A DNA stretch of 64,000 nucleotides, taken from CAUZIZ01 sp965218775 (GTDB taxonomy: Bacteria > Acidobacteriota > UBA6911 > RPQK01 > JAJDTT01). Below, piece after piece: positions 52,054 through 60,238 of this stretch. Positions within the stretch are counted from its first letter, which is position 1. Each line of letters starts with the position of its first letter. The stretch is taken from contig CBDCLS010000006.1 of assembly GCA_965218775.1 (NCBI GenBank), positions 2,976,001 to 3,040,000 on the forward strand, in the 5' to 3' direction. The notes under the pieces are model-generated. The model was not told the origin of the DNA and searched no databases. It saw only the letters and a program-made list of their open reading frames with translations. The translations under genes were made by a program, and so were the position numbers.

Positions 52054-52090
52054 CTGATCGGCTAGTGGCCCCCGGGCACTAGCCGGTCAG
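52054..52090 (+). terminator. Terminator-like hairpin
   Basis: CTGATCGGCTAGTG (52054-52067) pairs with CACTAGCCGGTCAG (52077-52090) with one mismatch, and the loop has an additional CCC/GGG pairing. It starts 26 bp after the stop of the coiled-coil gene. No U-run follows, so factor-dependent or structural roles are possible. Confidence 0.55.
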
Positions 52091-52187
52091 CCCGGTGTGT
52101 GGACCGACAGTCTCATCCTTTGAAATTCACTTTTCGCTAATCTTCACTTCGCCGAGTGGACGTCGTACCAAAGCTACGTTCAGCTTA

Positions 52188-52368
52188 GGGTTCGCGCAGA
52201 AATAACTTGGTAGAATTGGCGCTCAGATTTGCGTCAGATTTGGCCGCGAACGATTGAGCGAAACCGCAGGCGTAGCCGGGCCTACGTTGAGGATTTCGCG
52301 ATTGAGGAGCGGCCGAAGATGGTGTGAAGATGAGATGCCAAAATGCCAAGTTATTTCTGCGCGAGCCC
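52188..52368 (+). mobile_element. 181-bp TWA-flanked MITE, copy 4
   Basis: It begins GGGTTCGCGCAGAAATAACT and ends ..TTATTTCTGCGCGAGCCC, with TTA at 52185-52187 and TTA at 52369-52371. Both ends carry the same swap (CAGAAATAA for CAAGAATAA), which shows the two ends co-evolve. Family-A fragments border it at both sides (52150-52184 and 52381-52412). Confidence 0.93.
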
Positions 52369-52437
52369 TTAGTGGGGCCTCAGCTGCGCTGCCCTATTCG
52401 AGAACGAAACTTGAGCCGCGGTTAGCATAGATTTTCC

Positions 52438-52467
52438 TGTTGTCCAGCTCTCTCCTCGGAACTTGGC
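52438..52467 (+). repeat. 30-bp dispersed repeat D, copy 2
   Basis: This differs from the copy at 13234-13263 at one of 30 positions. It follows a family-A fragment containing CCCTATTCGAGAACGAAACT. Confidence 0.7.
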
Positions 52468-52531
52468 CTCGTATCGCTAACGAGTCACGTCGTTCGCGGC
52501 TCTGCCGGACTTGCTTCGTAGTGCTGGTAGT

Positions 52532-53719
52532 TCACCCGTTCACGCCGGGTGCACTGGGGGCTCTGGTTCTGGTGGACCCAAAGGGCGAGGTGAGTCGTCG
52601 GGATTCGAAGGCGATAAAGATTACGACCGATAAAACCAGCAAAAGGCCCGCGGACGCGAAGGTGAGCTTGTAACTGGTGCGATCGGTGAGGAAGCCCCAC
52701 ACTGGCGGACCTACGAAGAACCCGAGGCTGGAGGCAGCGGTATAGAGGCTCATTCCCTGTCCGGTATGCAGGGGATGAAAACGCTCAGAGGCCAGGGCAC
52801 TGAGTGCCGGGTAGTAGACACCGTGACACATCCCGCAGATCAGTCCGACGCATCCCAGATGCCAGACGCTGGAACTTTGGGGAATGAGAGCCAGCCCGAG
52901 GGCATAGGCGACCAGGGTCGAGATGGCGAGAAGGCGGCGGTCATGGCTATCCAGCCATTGGCTCAGACCTAGCCGCGTGAGCATTGCGCCACCCCCGTAC
53001 CCGAAGCCAAAGGCGGAAATGGCTCCAGGTCCGATCCCTGTTACGGCTGGAGCCAGGAAGCTGCTCCAGATCGAAACACAGAAGCCGAAAAAAGCGGAGA
53101 GGATCAACACGGGTTTCAACCGTGGCAGGTTGATGTGTAGTGCTCTTAGAAAGGGCTCCCTCTTTGTGGTTGACAGGGGACGAGGTAGACCGCGCACGAT
53201 CCATCCGATCAGCAGAGTGACGACCATGATCGTGGAGAAGGTCCCGACGAAGCCCGTGTATTCAACCAGACTCTCTGCCAGGAAAGGCCCCACGCCCAGG
53301 ACTACGAATCCAGGCAGGCCGAAGTAGCCCATCATGCGGCCTCTTAACCCTTGCGGCACCGAACGCACGAGATTGATCAGTGCACCGGCCAGAATCAGCG
53401 CGCTCCCTCCTCCATGGAGCAGGCGGGCAAGAAAGACCAGGTTAGGGAACCGGAGAGCTCCCAGATAGCAGAGTCCTCCTAGAAGTGTAATGCCGACACC
53501 GAGCAGGGCTGTCGGAACGTTTCCAATGCGGTCGGCCAGGTGTCCGGCGAAGATTTGGGCGACGAGGAAGGCGAAGAAGAACAGACCGATAGCCCACCCT
53601 ATTTTCTGCGAGGACCATCCGACTTCGGCGAGAAAGAAGGGTAGAAGCAGCAGAATAACAGTGCTGAGATTTCTAAGGGCGCTAATGCCCAGGTAGGCGG
53701 AAAGCTTGGTGAAATGCAC
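52532..53719 (-). CDS. MFS transporter (drug/multisubstrate type)
   Basis: A 395-aa twelve-helix permease. The antiporter-type loop after helix 2 reads GHLADRIGNVPTALLGVG, and helix 4 has LARLLHGGGSALILAGAL followed by VPQGLRGRMMGYFGLPGF, a pattern of many DHA1/MFS_1 exporters. The second half repeats with GMCHGVYYPALSALASERFH. No substrate can be inferred and no regulator is adjacent. It is flanked by repeats on both sides (52.1-52.5 kb and 53.8-54.2 kb). The ~25 residues after the last helix are low in hydrophobicity and run into a Pro/Gly tail. Confidence 0.82.
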   Translation of the reverse strand: MHFTKLSAYLGISALRNLSTVILLLLPFFLAEVGWSSQKIGWAIGLFFFAFLVAQIFAGHLADRIGNVPTALLGVGITLLGGLCYLGALRFPNLVFLARLLHGGGSALILAGALINLVRSVPQGLRGRMMGYFGLPGFVVLGVGPFLAESLVEYTGFVGTFSTIMVVTLLIGWIVRGLPRPLSTTKREPFLRALHINLPRLKPVLILSAFFGFCVSIWSSFLAPAVTGIGPGAISAFGFGYGGGAMLTRLGLSQWLDSHDRRLLAISTLVAYALGLALIPQSSSVWHLGCVGLICGMCHGVYYPALSALASERFHPLHTGQGMSLYTAASSLGFFVGPPVWGFLTDRTSYKLTFASAGLLLVLSVVIFIAFESRRLTSPFGSTRTRAPSAPGVNG

Positions 53720-53790
53720 TTTGCAGGTGGCCTCTCCCTATTTTGTCGGCCGCTCTGCAAGTGTATCGGCTGAGTCAGTCTCGAACTTAA

Positions 53791-53972
53791 GGGTTCGTTC
53801 AAGAATAACTTTGCAGAGTTGGCGCTCAGATTTGCGCCAGATTTGGTCGCGAACGATTGAGCGAAACCGCAGGGCGTAGCCAGGCCTACGTTGAGGTTTT
53901 CGCGATTGAGGAGCGGCCGAAGATGGTGTGAATCTGAGATGCCAGAATGTGAAGCTATTTTTGAACGAGCCC
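53791..53972 (+). mobile_element. 182-bp TWA-flanked MITE, copy 5
   Basis: It begins GGGTTCGTTCAAGAATAACT and ends ..TTTTTGAACGAGCCC, with TAA at 53788-53790 and TAA at 53973-53975. It has one extra G in the GCAGGGCGTAGCC block compared with copies 1, 2 and 4. Its right duplication adjoins the palindromic element at 53976. Confidence 0.93.
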
Positions 53973-53975
53973 TAA

Positions 53976-54150
53976 CCCGCATTTCTCATCGCCGGTCTAC
54001 TACGTCGCCGCAATCATCCGCCCTGGCTGTGTTTCGCTCGGTCGGCCTCCTCGACGTACTGTACAAATACGACTGCGGAGGCCTCGGTCGCAAGCCTTGC
54101 CAGGACGGCACTTGCGACGCCTCGCTACGACAGGCGATGAGAAATGCGGG
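53976..54150. mobile_element. 175-bp palindromic element E
   Basis: The ends CCCGCATTTCTCATCGCC (53976-53993) and GGCGATGAGAAATGCGGG (54133-54150) are perfect 18-bp inverted repeats, and imperfect complementarity continues inward. An inner GGCCTCC/GGAGGCC pair lies around 54044-54082. TAA precedes it (shared with MITE copy 5) and CTAA follows. No gene is inside. It is probably another non-autonomous insertion, placed exactly at the MITE's target duplication. Confidence 0.8.
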
Positions 54151-54186
54151 CTAAGCGGGAAAGTCAGGGGTCTTGAAGGAGTACTC

Positions 54187-54214
54187 GGTTACAGATTGCA
54201 GGTTACAGGCAATC
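54187..54214 (+). repeat. GGTTACAG-type short repeat
   Basis: GGTTACAGATTGCAGGTTAC followed by AGGCAATC repeats the phrase found at 41812-41850. It lies just before the end of the second VWA gene. Confidence 0.6.
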
Positions 54215-54242
54215 TCCAACCCCTTGCCCGTAATCGGATCTG

Positions 54243-56105
54243 CTACCCTTGAGAGGTTCCACCCGATGGAGACGAATACCCTCTCCGGGTACGTGCTTGC
54301 AGATCGGGTCGGTCCTTGATCTTGACTCGAATCTTTCTCCAGCTTCCGTCACGAATAACATTGGTCGAGCTGTAGGCAAGGGTGTATTGGAGCCGGAGAT
54401 CGTCTGCGATTTCCGAATACACGTGAGCGAGGTCGTCGATTCGGCGCGGTGAATACGATCTACCGCCGGTCTGATCAGATATGGTGTCGAGTTGTCGTCT
54501 GGCTTCCTCGTAAACGCCCTTCTTGTTTCTGCTTCCAGGAATGATCGGTGGAGTTCGACCCCTCAGAATGTCGCCCAGGATACCGCCTCGAGATCGAGAT
54601 GGCCCGGCGTCGCGCTCCGTATTCAGAAAGATCGTGTAGATGAGAGCATCGTCTTCACGGATTTCTCGAAAGAGCTCCTGGAAGCGGGTCCGTGAGCCGT
54701 TGCTGTAGTCCCCAGTGAGCTGATTGTCCACACCATCAGTAAACACGACCACCGCCTTCCGCCCCTCGATGCCCTGCATGTACTCGTTCACGCTGGTCAT
54801 CAAGGCGTCGTAGAAAGCAGTCCCACCGCCGGAACGGATCCTGTTGATGGATCGCCGGACACGGGTCCGGTCATTAGTGAAGTCCTGAATAAGTCGAACG
54901 TAGGAATTGAAGGTGGCCACCGCGATTCGATCATCGGCGTTGATCTCACGTGTGAAATCGATCGAGGCCCTCTTGATCATGTTCATGTGGGAGCGAGTAC
55001 TCCCACTGACATCGAGGAGCAGAAGAAGGTGAAAAGGGGTTTCCGAGGTCTGGAACTTTTCAATTTTCTGCTCAGTCCCATTTTCGTAGACGAGGAAGTC
55101 ATCCTGGATCAAGTTGGGAATGCTTCGATTGCTGCGCCGATCGCGGACGGAGACATTGAGATAGATCCAGTCGACGTTGACTCGCAGGGCGTATCCGCTC
55201 TCGAACGCGGGCTTATCCTCCCCGGGTTCAGGCTGGGTGGAGGCAACTTCCTTCGGAGTGTAGGGTGGGGCGCCTTCTCTCGCGGGAGCCTCGGACGGAG
55301 AGGGTCGTTCAGCAGTTGCCGCCACCTCCTGCGGGACGGGGTCGGCTTCGTGTGAGACCTTCGTGACCGGTGTGGACGCGTCCGCAGTGTGGCTCGAGGG
55401 CAAGCTCAGTTGGCAGCTGACATTCCCCTTGAGACTGTTGGCGTAGAAGAGGGGGCCACCTGTCCCGATCTCTCGTTGGATCGATCCCTGTTGGGAGGAG
55501 ACTTCCTGCCCCCAGGACGCTTCGCCTCCAGCGCGAATCCAGCCCCGAAGGTCGAGGTCGTTCCCGAGAACGCAGTTGATATTCCCGCTGGTGGACTCCA
55601 ATCGAACGTCACCGCCGGGCTGCGAGGCACTTCGGTAATGAATGTCCCCTCCCTGGCTTAGCAGGGAGGCGGATGCGCTCAGATCTTCTGCTGTGATCAG
55701 ACCGGTAAGTGTCGAGGCTCGAACCGTGCCTCCGACCCCGTAGATCTCAATGGCTGGGTGGGCTCCCCAGACTTGAACATTGATGTCGTGAGGAACCTGG
55801 ATTTCCAGGTAGGCCGACTCTTTCTGGTGGTCTCGGAAATGAGTCGATACCTGAATGAGATCGTCCTCTCGTCGAATGTTGACGACGACGTGCTCGAGCC
55901 TGTTTTCGGGAGCGATCTTGCGGACCCTGACATAGATGTGCTTCTCTTCCCAGCCATTGACCTGAATGCGTCCGAAGTCATTCTGTACGACCAGCGTCCC
56001 CTCTGGCTGAATGGGCAGACTGTGCCTTTCGGTCACGGTCGCACCGCCCGCACACAGCGCCGAGGCCTGGAAAAGGACGATTGCGAGAAGCTTGATGATT
56101 TTCAT
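54243..56105 (-). CDS. Exported protein with DUF4097-like N domain and VWFA-related C domain
   Basis: A ~620-aa protein. The signal peptide (KLLAIVLFQASALCAGGA) is followed by a ~200-residue beta-helical section of the DUF4097/adhesin type (EGTLVVQNDFGRIQVNGWEE, SASASLLSQGGDIHYRSASQ, GNINCVLGNDLDLRGW). Next is a Ser/Pro/Glu linker (~245-305), then the acidobacterial VWFA-related domain: LNVSVRDRRSNRSIPNLIQD, a complete MIDAS LLLLDVSGSTRSHMNMI, TFNSYVRLIQDFTNDR, GGGTAFYDAL and AVVVFTDGVDN. The tail LQYTLAYSSTN..RKIRVKIKDR is family-typical. ATG 56105 is taken; an in-frame GTG lies 12 bp upstream. Unlike the VWA protein at 26518 it keeps all MIDAS residues and stands alone. Confidence 0.87.
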   Translation of the reverse strand: MKIIKLLAIVLFQASALCAGGATVTERHSLPIQPEGTLVVQNDFGRIQVNGWEEKHIYVRVRKIAPENRLEHVVVNIRREDDLIQVSTHFRDHQKESAYLEIQVPHDINVQVWGAHPAIEIYGVGGTVRASTLTGLITAEDLSASASLLSQGGDIHYRSASQPGGDVRLESTSGNINCVLGNDLDLRGWIRAGGEASWGQEVSSQQGSIQREIGTGGPLFYANSLKGNVSCQLSLPSSHTADASTPVTKVSHEADPVPQEVAATAERPSPSEAPAREGAPPYTPKEVASTQPEPGEDKPAFESGYALRVNVDWIYLNVSVRDRRSNRSIPNLIQDDFLVYENGTEQKIEKFQTSETPFHLLLLLDVSGSTRSHMNMIKRASIDFTREINADDRIAVATFNSYVRLIQDFTNDRTRVRRSINRIRSGGGTAFYDALMTSVNEYMQGIEGRKAVVVFTDGVDNQLTGDYSNGSRTRFQELFREIREDDALIYTIFLNTERDAGPSRSRGGILGDILRGRTPPIIPGSRNKKGVYEEARRQLDTISDQTGGRSYSPRRIDDLAHVYSEIADDLRLQYTLAYSSTNVIRDGSWRKIRVKIKDRPDLQARTRRGYSSPSGGTSQG

Positions 56106-56239
56106 TGTGTTGCTCACTATTTGCGATTCTTAGGAGTAGACGCCTTAGGCCGGCATTAGGTTCAGACGGGACCTCACCGATAGGGATTTCGCCCGCGAGC
56201 CAACGATGCAGTAGAATCGATGCGGAGGGCTTATTCGAT

Positions 56240-57085
56240 TTGTGGAGACCAATCCTACTCCTGAGCGCCCTACTTGGGTCGATGGCGGCGGTCCTGGCGC
56301 AGTCCGAGGGAGCGCACTACTATTTCTATCTCTCGGACGCCCGAATCGTCACGATCGAGATCACCGATGTCCAGACCGTCATCCTCAACTACATCAACCT
56401 CGCAGATACCTTCGACGCGGTTCAGCCCCCCTTGCTGGTTTTGGTCGACAGTGAGGGAAACTCTCATCGAGGGCACTTGATTGAGGTGGAGAACGCTTCC
56501 TACGAAGCGGGCAGATATAAGGCGTTCGATCTGATAAAGCCCAACTCGTTCGCCGGCTACACTATTCTCGGGAACTTCCGCTTCAAGGCAGCTCCGCAGC
56601 GGGCCTATCTGAAGGTCGGCGGTCGCATCCTGGAGCTGGAGACCATATCATCGGAGGACTTTGAGCTGGTCGCCGCAAGGATAGGAGAACTGGATCTCGG
56701 AGTAGAAAACAGCAAAGCGGCAGTCATGCGGGCCGGGTTCGAAAGTGGATTCGGGTCTATGTATCGGGCGGGCTCTGCCGAAAGCCAGGCGCTGGATGCA
56801 TTCTTTCCCGAGGAGGAGGTAGTACCCACGGTCCTTCTCGCCAATCCTGCGCCTCGGCTGCCCCCTTCCGAAGCAAGCCGTCCCGATCCCGTCCTGGTAG
56901 TGATCGGCGTTACCGTCAGTCCCGCAGGGGGGCTCTACGACCTGGAGGTGAAGGAGGGCATCAATGAGGTTTTGGATGATCTCGCTGTCGACACAGTGCG
57001 CAATTCTTGGCTATTTCTGCCCGCTATCTCCAAGAAAAAGGTGGTCGAAAGCCGCCTCACGCTGAACGTCGTATTTCGCCGCTAG
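56240..57085 (+). CDS. Exported protein with a TonB-C-like ending
   Basis: A 281-aa protein when started at TTG 56240 (GGAGGG ~12 nt upstream); the frame is open to 56105 but the added part is not protein-like. A signal peptide (RPILLLSALLGSMAAVLA) is followed by a beta-rich domain (AHYYFYLSDARIVTIEITDV, AGYTILGNFRFKAAPQRAYL) and a C-terminal ~70 residues (VLVVIGVTVSPAGGLYDLEV then VDTVRNSWLFLPAISKKKVV) with the VRxWxFxPA wording of TonB C-terminal domains. No membrane anchor other than the signal peptide is seen. Divergent from the VWA gene; function unknown. Confidence 0.68.
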   Translation: MWRPILLLSALLGSMAAVLAQSEGAHYYFYLSDARIVTIEITDVQTVILNYINLADTFDAVQPPLLVLVDSEGNSHRGHLIEVENASYEAGRYKAFDLIKPNSFAGYTILGNFRFKAAPQRAYLKVGGRILELETISSEDFELVAARIGELDLGVENSKAAVMRAGFESGFGSMYRAGSAESQALDAFFPEEEVVPTVLLANPAPRLPPSEASRPDPVLVVIGVTVSPAGGLYDLEVKEGINEVLDDLAVDTVRNSWLFLPAISKKKVVESRLTLNVVFRR

Positions 57086-57116
57086 GGTGAGTCCAGTCCC
57101 CATCTGCGCGGAAGTT

Positions 57117-57920
57117 TCACTCTAGCCCAGCCGATCCGGTCTCGTCGAAATAGCAGACGATCGCTTCCACAAGATCTGGGATCGTGGACTTTCTTGCCCG
57201 GACCACGACCTGGAGTCCGTATTCTTCTGCTGTATCAGCCGTAATCGGACCAATGACCGCGCAGCGATATCCCTTGAGTTCCTGGGGGTTTTTTGTCAGC
57301 GAGACGAAGTGGCGCACGGTGGAGGAGCTGGTGAAGGTGACCAGATCAGGCTCCTGGTTTCGGAGCGATTCGAAGAGTTTTTTGCGACTGCCTGGGGGTA
57401 CAATCGTATCGTAGACAGGGATCACGTCTACCTCGGCCTCGAGTTCTCGGAGTCGGCGAGGGAGTATGGATCGGGCTCGCGAGGCCCTGGGAATCAGGAT
57501 CTTGAGCCCCGAGAGGGGTTGGGGATTCCGCTCGAGAAAGCTCTCCAGGATGCCTTCTGCTTGGTAGCGTGAGGGGGCCAGGTCGACGCGCCGGCCGTAA
57601 TCTTTGACCCTGTTAGCGGTAGCGGGACCGATCGCACAGACCGAGGGCCCTGTTTCGGCCTTATCCAGAACGGAGATTCCTAAGCGGCGCGCCCGCCCTA
57701 GAAGAACCTCGGCGCCGTTGGCGCTGGTAAAAATGACCCAGTCGTAATCCGACACCCGCTCCAGGATCGCATCGATCTCCTCCTCCGGCCGTGGCCGGAT
57801 CTCGATCGTAGGAACCTCCACGACACTCGCCCCCTGAGCCGTGAGCAGATGGGTGAAATCCCCTGCCTGAGAGGGGCTGCGAGTGACCAGAATTGTCCGA
57901 CCCTGGAGACTGTTACTCAT
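57117..57920 (-). CDS. hemD: Uroporphyrinogen-III synthase
   Basis: HemD cyclises and isomerises hydroxymethylbilane to uroporphyrinogen III. The 267-aa product (ATG 57920) has the two-lobed Rossmann-like layout: GRTILVTRSPSQAGDFTHLL, DWVIFTSANGAEVLLGR, VCAIGPATANRVKDYG, the KILIPRASRARSILPRRLRE hinge, DLVTFTSSSTVRHFVSL and CAVIGPITADTAEEYGL. Its start overlaps hemC by 8 bp. The frame is open further upstream within hemC but without family similarity. The operon order here is CcsA/HemX-like, hemA, hemC, hemD. Confidence 0.93.
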   Translation of the reverse strand: MSNSLQGRTILVTRSPSQAGDFTHLLTAQGASVVEVPTIEIRPRPEEEIDAILERVSDYDWVIFTSANGAEVLLGRARRLGISVLDKAETGPSVCAIGPATANRVKDYGRRVDLAPSRYQAEGILESFLERNPQPLSGLKILIPRASRARSILPRRLRELEAEVDVIPVYDTIVPPGSRKKLFESLRNQEPDLVTFTSSSTVRHFVSLTKNPQELKGYRCAVIGPITADTAEEYGLQVVVRARKSTIPDLVEAIVCYFDETGSAGLE

Positions 57921-58854
57921 GATCGCTCGACTCGAGCTCTGCCAGGATAGAGCGAGCACCATGCGAGAGTAGGTACTCTGCCGCCTTGGAGGCGAACTCC
58001 GGAAGTTCCTCGACTCGACCGTGAGACAGGCTCTCGATGAAGCGACCGTCGGAAGGGCTGGCGATGAAGGCACGGAAAGCGGTGGCTCCGTTGTCCTGGT
58101 GGGCATGGGCGCCCATCGGCACCTGGCATCCTCCTCCCATGGTTCGCAAAAAGCTTCGTTCGGCCTCGACGCAGCGATGGGTGGGCGGGTGGTTGAGGGG
58201 ACGGATCAGGTCTCGCATCGTGGTGTCGTCGGAACGGATCTCGATCCCCAATGCGCCTTGTCCGATTGCCGGAACCATCTGGTCGACCGGAAAGACGTAC
58301 GAAGCCTGGCCCATCAATCCCAGACGCCTGAGTCCGGCAGCTGCCAGAACGATTGCCCCCAGGCCGAGTTCCCTCATCTTCTCGATACGAGTGCCCACAT
58401 TGCCTCGGATGGGGACCAACTGCAGGTCGGGACGCATATGTCGCAGCTGAACCTGGCGTCGTAGGGAGCTGGTTCCTACCAGAGCCGCTTCCGGCAGCTG
58501 TTCGAGCCTGCTACAGTCAGAGTCGGAAACCAAGGCATCCCTGGCGTCTTCGCGCGTCGGGATCGCTCCCACGTAGAGCCCTTCTGGTAACTCCCCAGGG
58601 AGGTCTTTGAGACTGTGTACGGCCAGGTCGATTCGGGCCTCCAGTAGAGCCTCTTCGATTTCCTTGACGAACATCCGCTTCAAGGAATCGTCCCTTTTTG
58701 GCTGAGGGGTGGCAGGTTGATCGCCGCTGGTTCGGATGATCTCGATCTGGACTGTCAGCTCGCCCGGGTGATGAGCTTCCAGGAGTTCGCGGACGATCTG
58801 GGCCTGGCGCAGAGCGAGGGGGCTTCCGCGTGAGCCCAGCCGCACCTCTCTCAT
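57913..58854 (-). CDS. hemC: Hydroxymethylbilane synthase (porphobilinogen deaminase)
   Basis: HemC polymerises four porphobilinogen units. The 313-aa protein shows RLGSRGSPLALRQAQIVREL, the catalytic region HSLKDLPGELPEGL with the essential Asp, GTSSLRRQVQLRHM, GNVGTRIEKM and the dipyrromethane-binding cysteine in GGGCQVPMGAHA. It begins 4 bp inside hemA's end. Length is normal. Confidence 0.97.
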   Translation of the reverse strand: MREVRLGSRGSPLALRQAQIVRELLEAHHPGELTVQIEIIRTSGDQPATPQPKRDDSLKRMFVKEIEEALLEARIDLAVHSLKDLPGELPEGLYVGAIPTREDARDALVSDSDCSRLEQLPEAALVGTSSLRRQVQLRHMRPDLQLVPIRGNVGTRIEKMRELGLGAIVLAAAGLRRLGLMGQASYVFPVDQMVPAIGQGALGIEIRSDDTTMRDLIRPLNHPPTHRCVEAERSFLRTMGGGCQVPMGAHAHQDNGATAFRAFIASPSDGRFIESLSHGRVEELPEFASKAAEYLLSHGARSILAELESSDHE

Positions 58855-60116
58855 GGGTCTTCGTCCAGACCGAAGACCCTTTTGATCATTTCCTGATTGT
58901 GCAGATGTCGTTGGGGATCCTGGTGGGGGCGCTTCATCTCCATGATGAAAGGATGCGCGATCTGGTGGGCAGTCTTTCGCAGGATTTTCTCCATCTGTGC
59001 GAGCTCTTCGGCACCCAGCTGGTGTCGGTTTTTATCGAGTTCCGCCAGGCAGGTTTCCTCGAGTTTAAGCCGAAGGGCTGCGATCAGAGAACCAGCGCCG
59101 TTAGAGGCTATCCGGCGCAGGTGTTCCTTGGCCTCCTTTTGCACGATCTCTTCCGCAAGCTGGGCCTCGCTCTTTCGTTCTTTGAGGTTTGCATCAAGGA
59201 CCCACTGAAGATCGTCGATGTCGTATAGAAAAACATTCTCGATCTCGTTTACTTTCGGATCGACGTTTCTTGGAACTCCCAGGTCAATGATGAAAAGCGG
59301 AGCGTAGCGGCGCTCGCGGATGGCCCGCTGAACACGGACAGGGTCGAGGATGAAGGATTTGGCCGCGGTAGAAACCAAGACGATGTCACATTGAACCAGG
59401 TAGCGATCCAGTTCCTCCAGATCAACTGAAACTCCTCCTACCTGATGTGCCAGCTGCAGAGACCTCTCACGACTGCGATTGGCGACGTAGATGCTAGAGG
59501 CTCCCGACTGAACGAGATTGCGGGCTGCCAGTTGACTCATCTTGCCGGCTCCCAGCAGCAGCACCGACTTGCCTCCGAGATCACCCAAGATCTTGCGCGC
59601 CAGTTCCACGGCCACTGAGCTGATAGACACGGCGGAACTCGATACCTTTGTATCCGTGCGTACCTTTTTCGCCACGTGAAAAGCGCGAGGAATGAGATTC
59701 GTCAGGCAACTGCCGATGCTGCCGGCTTGCTGGGCCAGAGAGTAGGCCTGTTTGAATTGGCCCAGGATCTGTGGCTCGCCGATAACCATCGAGTCGAGGC
59801 TACTGGCCACCCGAAAAACGTGAAGGACTGCGTCCCGTTGCAGCAGGCTGTAGAGATGTTGCTCCAGGGAGAGCGGTTGCAGGGCGTGATAGCTATAGAG
59901 AAACTGCTTGATGCCTTCGATGGCAATTGGGCCCTCGTTTCCATTGGCAATGATCTCGGTGCGGTTGCAAGTGGAAAGAATCAGAGCCTCCGGCAGACCA
60001 GACTCTTGTCTGAGGCGAAATAAGGCGTCTGGAACGACTTCCTCCGAAAACACAACTTGCTCTCGGATCTCAATCGGCGCCGTCTTGTGGCTTAGCCCTA
60101 CGAGTACCGGAATCAT
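58851..60116 (-). CDS. hemA: Glutamyl-tRNA reductase
   Basis: HemA reduces glutamyl-tRNA to glutamate-1-semialdehyde, the committed step of the C5 haem pathway. The 421-aa product has LVGLSHKTAPIEIRE, the active cysteine in LILSTCNRTE (about C50), HVFRVASSLDSMVIGEPQIL, the NADPH fold VLLLGAGKMSQLAARNL, and the C-terminal dimerisation helix. A hydrophobic CcsA/HemX-like gene lies 122 bp upstream on the same strand. HemA level in other bacteria is regulated by protein turnover or by HemX. Confidence 0.97.
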   Translation of the reverse strand: MIPVLVGLSHKTAPIEIREQVVFSEEVVPDALFRLRQESGLPEALILSTCNRTEIIANGNEGPIAIEGIKQFLYSYHALQPLSLEQHLYSLLQRDAVLHVFRVASSLDSMVIGEPQILGQFKQAYSLAQQAGSIGSCLTNLIPRAFHVAKKVRTDTKVSSSAVSISSVAVELARKILGDLGGKSVLLLGAGKMSQLAARNLVQSGASSIYVANRSRERSLQLAHQVGGVSVDLEELDRYLVQCDIVLVSTAAKSFILDPVRVQRAIRERRYAPLFIIDLGVPRNVDPKVNEIENVFLYDIDDLQWVLDANLKERKSEAQLAEEIVQKEAKEHLRRIASNGAGSLIAALRLKLEETCLAELDKNRHQLGAEELAQMEKILRKTAHQIAHPFIMEMKRPHQDPQRHLHNQEMIKRVFGLDEDP

Positions 60117-60238
60117 GTCGCGGTTACCAATACGCCAACTTCTTGATTGCGCTCATGCACATATCCAATGATCGAGCCTTGGCATTGCAGCGGGACCCCA
60201 GTAATCGCCCACGCTACTCACAAGTTGATTCGGACCTG

